From the NCBI GenBank assembly GCA_964020155.1, contig OZ026554.1:2856327-2920326 (forward strand): a stretch of 64,000 nucleotides of DNA. The letters run 5' to 3'. The notes beneath the pieces are model-generated. The model did no database searches. It worked only from the letters and a program-made list of their open reading frames with translations, and had not been told where the DNA came from. The first letter of the stretch is position 1. Every line of letters begins with the position of its first letter. Shown one piece after another: positions 10,278 to 22,000 of this stretch. Made by a program: the position numbers and the translations under genes. This DNA is from Chondrilla cf. caribensis. Taxonomy: Eukaryota > Porifera > Demospongiae > Chondrillida > Chondrillidae.

Positions 10278-11090
10278 CTAATAGGAGGGTTTGATTTTCT
10301 TTTGGAAGGGGGTTAAATCATTATTAACAAAAATTCCCGTCCCTTTAAGAGTGGACCTTTTCTTCATTACACTAACCTTGGAGCTACGTTCCGCGAACCT
10401 GACCAAAATGGGTCTTGCAGTTCCCTCCTTAGCTCTTCCAAGACGTTTGGCTTCATCGAGCTTAACAGGGACCGACAACTTCTCATTGAAAAGCTTGGAC
10501 ACAACATCAACAGTTGGTCTTTCCGGTTCCTCTTTGAGGCCGACTACGATTACGTTGTTGCGTCGTAGCTCTCTTTCGTGGATTTCTAGAATTTTGTTCT
10601 GATCAGCCAGGAAATTTTCACTCCGAGTGGCGGTAGAACTTTCTCTTGATTCGATCAATTGCTTTAATTCAGACATATTCTTTTTGAGCTCATGGACGTC
10701 TTTGCGCAGGACGTCAAATTCTTCAACGAGTCGCTGGATCTCACCGGTACCGTCGGGTGCATCGCGACCGCCTTCTTGTGGTAAGCTGGAGAATTTCTTT
10801 AAAATACAGACAGGACAAATATAGGCGTTCGTTTTGTCTTCTGATAGGACTTTTAAAACTTCTACCGAGATCCCGACACATGTAGCGTGACACCAGCGCT
10901 CGCATCCATCACAGTGGATGACATGTCCGCCTTTCTTATTTTTACAGAAGCAACTTCCCGGATCACTGTCCTTTTCTTTCGTCTTTTTACTTCCCTTCTT
11001 GCTACTAAATGTAGCGGTAGTTCGATTGAGCGAGGAAGAAGAGGATTTTTGGCTTCTGTCTAACTGAGAAGCGCTAGATTGTTCCGCCAT
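10278..11090 (-). CDS. LINE ORF1 protein with PHD finger, coiled coil and RNA-binding-like domain
   Basis: 270 residues. Ser/Lys-rich N-terminus; a PHD finger at about residues 47-96 (CFCKNKKGG, HCDGCERWCHATC, YICPVC); a coiled coil at about 115-175; then a segment starting RRNNVIVVGLKEE that resembles the RRM-like core of L1-type ORF1 proteins. ORF1 proteins of this kind bind the element's RNA and chaperone it during target-primed reverse transcription. The frame is intact. The ATG lies only about 15 bases from the inferred 5' end of the insertion, so the 5' UTR is very short or slightly truncated. Confidence 0.88.
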   Translation of the reverse strand: MAEQSSASQLDRSQKSSSSSLNRTTATFSSKKGSKKTKEKDSDPGSCFCKNKKGGHVIHCDGCERWCHATCVGISVEVLKVLSEDKTNAYICPVCILKKFSSLPQEGGRDAPDGTGEIQRLVEEFDVLRKDVHELKKNMSELKQLIESRESSTATRSENFLADQNKILEIHERELRRNNVIVVGLKEEPERPTVDVVSKLFNEKLSVPVKLDEAKRLGRAKEGTARPILVRFAERSSKVSVMKKRSTLKGTGIFVNNDLTPFQKKIKPSY

Positions 11091-11104
11091 TTTGCCGCGT
11101 ACAA

Positions 11105-11530
11105 TATATTATATTAATGTATAATAATATTATCGCTATACATACATATGTTCACCTACTGGATGTAATGCTATGTCAACATTTTATATAGTCTAGGCCA
11201 ATCAATTGAATTCATCAAGTGGACTCAAAGACAGAAAGTAATAATTTCCTGTATGACTTCCAATAAGCAGTTTATCCAAAGGAAATTTGCAATTGTTAAC
11301 CACATTATCAATACATTTCATATACTAAACCTGCATGAGGTGAATACGTTGATGTCAGTGAATGGTCTAATTGGACATGTTACATGTACATACTTGACTG
11401 CAACCATAATATTTTACATATTACTGACTAATGTATACGTTGAAGGGTTGCAACATGCTCTGATCCACTGAAATTATACTTTATATATTATGCATTTCCT
11501 GCACCCATACCTAGCTATATAATAAATGCT
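11105..11530. repeat. R module, copy 1 (continued)
   Basis: Non-coding block matching 34030-34440 and 57800-58210, including the shared words TGATCCACTG and CCCATACCTAGCTAT. The three copies differ by scattered substitutions and small gaps. No gene seen. Confidence 0.8.
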
Positions 11531-12532
11531 AACAAAAGTAGGAAGGGGCACTCCGCGCTATAAAATTGAAATTGTTCGTGTAAAATATAGTTCCATAGGG
11601 TCAGCCAAAACTTCTGTACCTGTGGATAAAAATTTGTCAAGAATGACGTCCAAAAAATTGACCTTTAATTTTTTGACCTTTCGCTGGTTTGCACTTCAGC
11701 TACGTATATAGTATCTATGGCCCCATCCACTTCTTAGTAGTATACTTACTACTAAAATCAGCCAAAAATGATTTTTAAAAGCTGGCAGGGGCTTAATACC
11801 TGCCCATAGGCAATATTTTGGAAAAACAGCATAGCTATTGTTTGCTCCAACTAGTGTCCAATCGCTACCTAACATGCCATCCAGAAACTGCCTCCTTATG
11901 ATCAGACATGTTGGCAGCATGCTATAATACTTTGTTATGCACAAGTGAACATTGTTGAACCATTATGTGTCCACCATAATATTGTTTCATGTTGCACTTT
12001 GATACCATTTGTAATAGAATTACATCATGAGTGGATTGATTATACCATAGATCTTCAGGGTATTCTTTTTACCATAAAATGACTGCAATCATCAGCTGTT
12101 GGAAAAGTTAGCCTAAACCCAGGAGAATTGTTACTTTCAACTGAAATCTGAACATTTCATAGACATTTTCGACGTCACCTATTAGTGATGGAAATTCCAA
12201 AGGTTATACTCCCCACAGTCTAATTGTGCTAGCCCTGGAAATTTCCTGCGTCCTATTAATATTATCGCCTCCGTCCCGTAATGTCCAACCATACTCTATA
12301 ACTTATACTGCTTACATCTGCTTACAAAGTCGAATCCAAAGCTAAACTCGAGAAAAATCCTTTCAAATGAATTTCGCAGTATTGCTGTTTCCAATTTCCT
12401 ACTTCCATTCCGGAAGCTCTGGCAACTAAGAACCGAGGAAGCTGGCGTTATTCTGCTTCTGATGGACGTAGTCTGATAATCGATGTTCCACACCAAATAG
12501 GGAAAAACCACGGTCTATTTTTAGTATCAAAA
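11531..12532. promoter_or_regulatory. 5' flank of NLR-1
   Basis: The last 700 bases are nearly co-linear with 35880-36593 upstream of NLR-2 (shared CATGTTGGCAGCATGCTAT, CCGTCCCGTAA and GGGAAAAACCACGGTCTATT), so both receptors keep the same promoter region. No clear TATA box. The part around 11530-11850 has no counterpart beside NLR-2 that I could see. Confidence 0.5.
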
Positions 12533-12928
12533 ATGGCCTCCCTCGGTGGGAGGCCCTGCACGTCGATCGAAACAATACTTAGGAAATTCTTCCCCGATTT
12601 GAAGCGGGAGCTTAACTCCGAAGTGATAGCCGATTCTTTGTACGCTGGATATGTCATTGATCTCACCCTCAAACAGGAGATAGAGAGAGAGGCGGAAAAG
12701 AAAGGTCACACAAGGAGTGCGAACGACCGTCTCCTCTGTCATCTGATCCAACACGGTACATCGGAGACGTTGACACGGTTCTGTGACGTTCTCGAAGAAA
12801 CTGGTAAATCGAAGAGCCTCCCTCATCATACGAAGTGGTCGAAGGAGTTGAGGGTGTCCCTGCGCGAGGTATTCTCCAGTCCGTCTTCGGAAGAACAGGC
12901 AAATCGCCCCTTCACGTCCAACCTCCAG
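12533..12928 (+). CDS. NLR-1 exon 1: CARD domain
   Basis: 132 codons ending at a CAG|GTACAG donor in phase 0. The region from IETILRKFFPDL through TLTRFCDVLEETGK has the amphipathic helix pattern of a caspase-recruitment domain, ending in a basic linker (HHTKWSKELR). Unspliced reading would add ten residues and a stop at 12961, but the donor leads in frame to the NACHT exon and is preferred. Only about three residues differ from NLR-2. Confidence 0.75.
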
Positions 12929-15900
12929 GTACAGCAGCGCATGAAATTGTTATCCTTTTAGCCTATTATTTATCTGTATTATTTGATAGCGAAACGTCTG
13001 TAATTGTAACTATTGTACAAGTGATCTGGATATACGTATAAGACTAATTACTGCATATAATTTTCTCATATTCATTACTTTAATCCATATCAAAAACCAT
13101 AACGTAAGTATGAAGTGCCCTCATGAAGTGAAGAAGGTGTTCTTTCATTGGGTTCTTTTCTAAGGAGAAGTAACCAATATTGAATCTGTTTTACAGTACT
13201 ACAGTAGTGCCTCTTTTCCAGTGATGGACTATTTGGTGTGGACCATTTCAATTGACAAACGATTTGTGTCTGAAGATACTTCATACTGCTCAGAGTGTTT
13301 TAAATTAACCCCTTGCAATTAAGAATATGGGTGACCTTGTCCTAATGACCTAAAAGAATAAGGTGGATTTATGAGTCTGGCAGATTAACTAGATATTATT
13401 TAGTACTCTTATATTATATTGATATTGGGTAATTGTGGTGAATTAAAAGGTTTGGCACATAAAGCCATGGCAACGTTTTAAACATTCACTGTAACTATAT
13501 CAGTAGTTCTAAACATTTATCACTGTTTGTTTGTTTGCTTGTTTTGTATTTATTAGTTTGGGACTGGCTGCCAAAGTAGCTCTGAGGACTTCTAAATTTC
13601 TTTGAATCTTGCTTTCATATAATAATAGAATTGTTATTGTATGTGTCAACATTACTACTATCAACCTAAATCAGGATCATAAATAAATTGTTTCAACATT
13701 GCTGGCTGGTAACACCTACGGTAGTCACCAAAATAAAGTTTACATTTCATTCCATCTAAAGGTGACGTAGGTCATTTTGGCTACGGGATAAAGACAGTGA
13801 CAGAACAAAACGGAATGAAACGGAAAGAACGAAATGTGTTGATTCCAATGTATTATATTAAAGTACAGAACGATTTGTCTAGATTCTCAATTATGATGAA
13901 GATCTCATTGCTTCTGCAAATGGATTTGTCAAAACGGTGGAGATTCATCTGGAATGAAGAAAATAGCATTTCACGATCAATCCAGTGAATTCACCACTTG
14001 ATGAATTTATATATTCCGGCCCATCCCTGTTGTATGAATCCCTTCCTCTTTCAAAAATGTTGGATTGTAGGTGACTTGATGCCTTTTGAATAGTGAACTA
14101 AATACTCTGCTTTCTGTAATTGCTATAAACTATGGTTGTTTGATCGCACTAGTGTTCATTAACACCATTCGTTTCTTGAGGAATGGAACAAAACAAAATG
14201 GTACGGACATATGAAAAGGGAGACGTAAACGGAATGATCCATTTGAGCGTTTCGTATTCGTCTGTACTAAATGAATGAAATTAATGAAATGTAAACTTGA
14301 TTTTGGTGCCTACCGTATGTGTAGTAGATTTATGCTAATTACATATTTAGCATTTGTCCATTTCATCACTTTAGGCTTGTTCACAACTGGCACATGACCA
14401 ACAAAAGCGTTTTCAGCTTCTGAAAGAAGTTGTGCAAGATAGGGATATGCCAGTTATGGATTTTGTCCAACTAGCTGTGATAGAACATAAGGAACGACCA
14501 AGGTTGAAGAAAGAAAAGGACATTGAGGGGTTTTTACATGCTAGTGTTAAGGGCATTGACAGAATATACGAGCAATCATGTTCAATTGATTATGGTAGAA
14601 TTCTAGACTTCAGCTCTCAAGACCGAGGTAAACGCATTATCATCAGCGGTGCCCCTGGATGTGGGAAGAGTACTTTGGCTAGAAAACTCTGTAAGGATCT
14701 TTCTTCCAAGTATCTACCTAATGGCTATTACCTCATCTTGCTCATCGAACTGCGAGAGTTGAACCTCCTCATTCGACAGCATGGACCAGATGTAGATGTC
14801 CAACTGCACCATCTTCTGGAGGCCTGCTATAGCAAGGCCAACCTCCTCCAAGCCAGTAAAGAGTGTGAACAGTGTGACGGCAAGGGTATCCTGATGGTCA
14901 TAGATGGATATGATGAACTGAGTCCTAAAATACAGGAAAGTCCATTCTGGAGACGTCTGTTCGACCAGTCTAAAATGTACCTGTACCAGTGTGACATCGT
15001 GATCACAACCCGACCAGTAGTCTGTCATGAGTTACTGGATCTGATGACCCCACTTCACCGCATGATTGAAATCCTGGGTTTCTCTGTTGATTCCATCGAA
15101 TGTTACATCAGACGTTTCTTTCAAAGAGACAGTCACTCAGAATCCCCCCATCAATCACACAATGATGGTTCATCTATTGCAGAAGCACTGATACAGAGAC
15201 TGAAGCACCTCCCTCAAGTGAAGGGTCTGTGTCATATCCCTGTTGTACTGAAGATAGTATGTGAGGTGTGTAGCTACCTGGGTATCAAAGACCTACCTCA
15301 CTCAATGACTGGAATCTATAAGGAATACGTTCACCGTCAACTACCTACTCCTTCCATCAAGAACTTTCTCAATGTGTCGTATGACGTGCTTCCTGTATTC
15401 TATCAACTCTGCGAACTTGCTTATCACTGCTCCATTGAACAGAAGCTTGTCTTGTCAGAGGATGATTTAGGAGAGCTAGCAGAACATGTCGATGAACGTG
15501 GAACCATCTATTCTCTTCTTCTTTGTGATCCAGTGTGGAATCCTTGTCTATCGATCCCATTGCGACTCTTCCATTTTGTTCACAAAACAGCTCAAGAATT
15601 TCTGGCAGCTGTTCACATCAGCAGACTGGATCCTTTGGAACGTATGAAAATATGGCAGAAATATTTTGGTGTTGCCCACATGAGTGAAGTTTGGAAATTC
15701 TTTTGTGGACTGACCAAACTCGCAAACATTGATGTTTCAAGTATAATTGGATCTGGTAGAAATACTCCAGACACACATAAACTGCACGTAATATCGTTTT
15801 TTGAAGCCAATTCAAGTGATCTTGCCACTCGGGAGCTACCCAAGATTTTCCCAGATGAAGTGGATATTTGGCTGTCTTCTTCATATGAAACTGCTGCATT

Positions 15901-18900
15901 GAACTATATCCTCAAACACCACCGCTCACTGCACCGACTCACAGTGAGATCTGCCACAATCAACACAGTCAATCTTGAACTTGCAGCAGAAGTTATAGTC
16001 CAACATCCCACTCTTGAAGAGTTCGAGTGTTGTGATCTTCCTCCAGAAGGTAAGTCCCACTGGGTCCATGTCTGGTTACATAGCATCGACACAGTCAAAT
16101 AATGGCCTCTTTACTTCATCTGGTGCACTAGAACCATGCAGTATGAAAGAGAACTGGGTTATGTAGTACTTGGACAATTGGCCTTACTAGCTATTGGCCT
16201 AGCCATTACAATATCTATGTTGTCCAAATTCACTAAACCACAAATCATGCAACCTCTGCTCCTTTTCCTACATCAATTCTGCAGGCAATTTTTATTGGGA
16301 GTGTTTTCTCAAATCATATTGCATTCTCTTGCCTTAATTCCACCATCTTATGAGGCTGTGAATGACACATTTGAGGTATCCTAAATTGACTGTTAAAGAT
16401 ACAATATTATCAACAAATGCCATTTACTGAGAGTCAAAATGACATACGTACTTGCCTCACTTTCAGCATGACAGCTAGTCCCAGTGTAACCTTCAAGCAC
16501 ATAACACAATTATAATTATTATTGATACAGTCAACTAAGGATATCCTCATATTAATTATTTTATGGGATACTCGTGTGATATGTCATATATATATGTATG
16601 TATGTACATATATCAGGTAGTTGTGGATATATGTATATCACAATAGAAATTAGGTCAATATTCTTGTTCACACTCTTCGTTATTACTGTATCACCTTTGC
16701 TCTACTCTGCCTTGATACTGTGATCCCTATTGATTGTCTTTGTAGATTGGGAGGTATGCTCTAGTATACTGAGACAGAACCACAGGATAAAGAAGGTCAT
16801 ACTGGACGGCCCACCACTGGACACTGTCCTAGCTGCACTGTCAACTGATAGTACATGTGAAGAAGAGTTTGAAGTGCCAAAAGATGTGAGTCATTTGTGC
16901 TTGATGTGACATTAAATGTTCAATTATTTAAGTTTTTCAATTATGGGTCCTTGTAATCTCACCAGTGTACTACTGTCACATGGGAAACATTGGACGATGA
17001 TGGACTGAAGAAACTGGAGAGAGCATGTTCTCTCAACAGACGTTCAGTGACCAATTTGGATTTGGTGGATTATGTACATCCACAGGTATGTCTGTATTAC
17101 ATGTGGGAATCACATGTCAAGGTGCATCATCAAAATTCAGTGTTCATTTGGAAATAACTATCAATGCTAGAGAAAGTGCTTGTCAAGTTTTGGGTTCATT
17201 GACTGTATGCCATATTCACTCAATGTTTTATGACTTGCATAATTCACAAATACATACAGTTTGCAGATTTGCTATAGTACAATTAGTACACTCACGCTAT
17301 GTAGTATATAGTAATTCCCAGTAGAAGTGTACTGATAATATATGGATATGAAGGGAACAATGGCATGACCCCAGTCCACTGAATAGTGTAGTACCCACAC
17401 AACTGCTCTAAAAGGTAGAAAACACAAGAAAGCACATCATCCACTGGTCAAGAATGAAGTCACCTCCAGCTTACCCATTCCAAATAGTATGGGTATTAAC
17501 TTTATTGAGCTTCAGTTAATTCTGTATAGCCAAACATCTCCTTCCTTCAATTTATATTACTTGTGTAAGTTTACCTTTTCTTGTTAAGATATGTTGTTTG
17601 TACTTACTGCAGGATAAGGAGGGTTCCTTAGATGTGATCTCAGCTCTAGTGAGAGGGACCATACAAAGACGAGACAAATATGTGTTTTCAATTACTAATG
17701 ACCCTGATATATCAATCACCAATAATTCTGTGGACCTACTGATTCAGAAGGGGAAGTGTGACTGGATTCTGGTGGATGATTACTCGTTGCTACTAACCAA
17801 CACAACATTGAAGCCTGGTGAGTGTTGATATCTTGAAAATTCCTGCAGGACTGCACCCAACCTGCATCTTCTGCTATATATATTCTCCTGAAACATAGTG
17901 ATCTACATGCATAGATACCCCATGAAATTTAGCGAGTTAGAATTACCAGTGAATGTGAAATGGTCCAAAAAATGAGTACTGAAAGAGGCTAAAGGAGTTC
18001 ATCATGATACGTGTGATACCTTAAGTAATATCTACGCTTGGAACAGACAAGCCAGGCCTATATTTTCAAAAAAGTCTGTACCATATACGTAGCACACACA
18101 AGTAATAAGAAGAGGAGATGTTAGCAGTCACTCTCTTCGGGCTTTTATCCAACACAGTGAGCAAAGACTTCTGACCACCTAGGTGGTCAGAAGTCTTCGC
18201 TCACTATTTGTGATGCCCTAAGATGCCCTTGTATTTACTATGTTACAAAGTTATCATAGTGCATGTAAAGGATATTTTTTTACAATAAAATTTTATATTG
18301 TCTATCTTGTGTTGTAGGTGACTGTGAATCGATTCCTATGTTCCTTGTAGAAAAAGGACATCTGGAGTGTCACACTTCACTCACTAATTGTTGCTCCATG
18401 ATATGTGCGGTCTGTGAATCCAAACATGGCCCTTTCAGTTATTCCATGGACTTGTTCTTTGATTCAGTGAGTTGGAGTTTATCATTGTCTTGTGTACATA
18501 TGTAAATTATGTGTTAGTTGCCATTAATGTAGTGTTGTTATCATTCAGTTGTGTGTACTATTATAACTACTTGCTACTACTTGGTGTCTATGTGCTACAC
18601 ACCACTCTTCCTCATACATCATCACTATCTACTATACTCCGGAAAATGATTGTATGTACGTACATATATATATATATATATATATATATGTAATAGTTGT
18701 ATCCTGCCTAGGTGTGCTGCAGCAGTGATAAAGTGCTAATAGATTACCGAGGGCGAAGCCCGAGGTAATCAGTTAGCACTTTATCACTGCTGCAGCACAC
18801 CTAGGCAGGATACAACTATCTTGTATCCTGGGTGGCCAAAGATAGACAATTTATACGGCAAATATGCGCATAGTCCAATACAACATATTATATGCAATAG

Positions 18901-19047
18901 AAATGTGTTTACTAATTTCCTGCCTTGTTCTCACGCAATTAATCCCAACAATGAAACCTGTCTGGTGACCTGTGCACACATCAGTGAACTGTGCTTCAGC
19001 ACTGATGTGTGCACACTTTTCTCTTTGATCTTTCGCCGAACCAGGAT

Positions 19048-19091
<44 letters not shown>

Positions 19092-22000
19092 TTGTTCAGC
19101 AATGTGGTTCTATTCGATATTTGATGTATCTGCCCGATTTTAATCAATTTTCAAAACTAAACAATTATCCTTATTCCAATTAATCCTTCCTCAAAGATCT
19201 ACTACTGTTCTACAAACTAGCCTTCTCATTGCATTCAATACTTTTCATACAGTGCACTTGATACTGATCTCTATGTATAATGTCTATTCGTTGTATACAT
19301 TTGATCATTTTCAATGTCCCACACTTCATTTATCATCTTTTAGGATTTTAGTGGTATCAGTGATGATAACCTGATGGAACTGGAAAAGATGTGGTATCCA
19401 TCTGACTGTACCATAAAGATAGTAAGTGTTGATAATTTGGTCTTGTGTATTATAACTTGCAATATCAATACTTGTTGCCACATTGACTCCAGACAACGGA
19501 GTTTTTAACACACGCACACATGCACGTACGCACGCACACACACACGTGCACACACATGTTCTAACTTTCCAAATTGGGTCCTCTGAAGTGTACCTGTTCC
19601 TTGCCATGGGATTTGTATACAGCACATAGATGGACACTCTTTCAGATCATTTCCATTAGGTAATTGGTGGAAACCACAGAGGATAAGCCTTGGAAGCCTA
19701 TCAGCTGACATTTAGCTTTTCTTAATGTTACTAGGTCCACCACGACAAGTAGTCAGCATGTATGTACTAATTATATACGTATATATGATCATGTACAGTG
19801 TTCACAAACATAGTATCAGCAGATTGTATGGTACATACAGTTCTATGTATGTATGTATTGCATGTCATGTAATGAAGTATTGTACACTTCACACGATACT
19901 CTACAGACCACCTCTAGCATGGATGAGGTCTTCCTGGTGGAACTGAATAGGTTTTGCTGCTCTATTGCAAGAGGAAATGTAGGAATATATCAGGACTGGA
20001 GTTTGATGCTGCTAGCTGACCCTGGAGTACTTGATAAGTGTGCTCTTGTAGACATAGCAAAGGACAAGTGTCAGTGGATATGGAACGGACATTCCTTACT
20101 GTTGTATGTCAAGGACCGTTACCCTGGTAAGCCCAGTGTACGTGATTGCCGATTTTGTTAGTACAGGTGCTGCTGTAAATCATTGAGTGTCTACAATAAT
20201 AGTATAAGCGTAATGTATTGTAGTCTAGCTGAGAGTCTGTCAGTACATGATGTGTATTGCTTTTTAATTGTGTCAATATTATACAGTGGCAGTCAAAAGT
20301 TACGGGACGATTAAGGGTTTAAGGAAATGGTGGAACGGAACGGTACGACTTCAACCGTCCAAAAAACCAGATTTTTCGATTTAATTTGTAAAATAAATCG
20401 CACAAAAAATCCCACAAAATCAAATCGGTGTATTCTGCACCTAATTGTTTCATTACTACTTCCGGTGTTTGTCACCCTGCCTCGATTGAAAATCACTACT
20501 TTAAGCGAATTGTTTTGAGGGAACGATATGTTTCTCTTGCAAGTGTATATTCAAAACTTTTATGATTCAGAATCTTCAACAGATAGGATCTTCAATAATT
20601 TTCAAAGAAACAATGCTCCAAACAACCTTCCCACATTCGTATGATCTAATATCTGCGCAAACTTGGAAGAAAAATTATATCCTATGTTTAATCCAGGATG
20701 GTGGCTGTAGAATGAGCTCTCAAAAACTGATACTTCAGCTGAATCGGATATTTGCAATGTTTGAAGGAGGACAAGTTATGCAAGAAACTCAGAATTGTGA
20801 CCGATGAGCTCTTGCACTAAAACGTATTGAAGTATAACATAGCAAGAATGTCTGTGTAAGCGTATATTTTTGAATGTTATGCATATTAGAGCCATTATTA
20901 GAGTAAATGAAAGTCACGAAGATTTGCAAGTACTATTGTTATGTTCTTGAACACTTTAAAGGTATTCTTATGATTTATATTGACTCTCTTGTTCCAAATT
21001 CGCTGAAATTTCAAGAAAATTGCAAGTATGCTGAAAATAGCTGATGACCACCATATTGAAATTGTCCTGTAACTTTTGACCGCCACTGTATATACTGTAC
21101 TTTACTCAACTGGTTATCTGCTGTGAGCTATTGTGTTTGTTTAATAATTATTGTTCGTTATCATCTATGTTATTAGTTGATACAATCAGTTATTAACAAT
21201 TCTGATTGTCTACCTGCAGATAGGCTGGGATATACTTTGTATGAATACCTCTCCGAGTGTAGTCACAGCAGTCTTGCACTGGAGTGTCACATGTGTCTTC
21301 ATGATTGCTATGATATATTGGGAATTGCAGTCGATCATGCCATGGACTTCACTCTTGACATTCATTTTATTGATGTAAGTTTAACGGCAATACAAGGACT
21401 TAATTGTATTTTAAGCAATTGTTGGTTTATATAGAGTATACACATACTCTATGTACTGTCCTGAACTTTACACCATAGTATGTACCTATTGAGAACAAAC
21501 TGGTGTTAGCTAATGTTATTGAGAAAAATGTAAAAGTAATTTATCTCCTCCTAATTGAGAACTTGTTGATTATGACCCTTAATGCTGTTCCATTTAAGAG
21601 GTAATTGTGTGTTTATGAATGAATGAATGCTTATGAATTCTTGCCAAACACAACCTGCTCCACTGTGGTTTTCTGTGGCAGCAAGGAACTATATTGTATA
21701 GACTCACCTGGCCTATATAGGCACACTGGATATCTTTTTTTATGTACAACTGTGTTTATGATATATTTGCATGTTCTCAGTGAACCTGTCAAGTATATGT
21801 ACTAGTGTTGGGCGGTATACCGGTATATAGTTGAATCGCGGTATTGTGTTCATACCGTTCCGGTATATATTGTTATGTTTATTCATACTGGAAACCGGAT
21901 ACCGATTATACTGTGACAAAATTGTATAGTATACGGTATCTGCATAACTATTTGTGCAGCTGTGCAAGGTAAGGGCTGGTGTACGTAGCGTAGATTATCT

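Larger units (their letters stand above)
6425..11104 (-). mobile_element. Full-length non-LTR retrotransposon (LINE), CR1/L2-like, with PHD-finger ORF1
   Basis: Present in the left unit and absent at the equivalent site near 34010-34040 in the right unit, so the limits come from that comparison. Order on the minus strand: ORF1 (11090-10278), short spacer, ORF2 (10113-6649), about 220-base 3' region ending in AT-rich sequence. The target is AT-rich, so the target duplication cannot be fixed by eye. A near-intact reading frame, broken by one stop, suggests recent arrival. Confidence 0.9.

Noticed and set aside
12527..12902. Minus-strand frames opposite the CARD exon, recurring at 36603-36960
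   Set aside because: Conserved only because the plus-strand CARD is conserved; no domain, and intact CARD splice sites explain the region.
14714..16098. Several minus-strand frames opposite NACHT
   Set aside because: Antisense shadows of a long conserved exon.
16136..16384. 82-codon plus-strand frame with hydrophobic stretches after the NACHT exon (possible membrane tail)
   Set aside because: Lies after a good GTAAGT donor and is disrupted by changes in the paralog, so it is intron.
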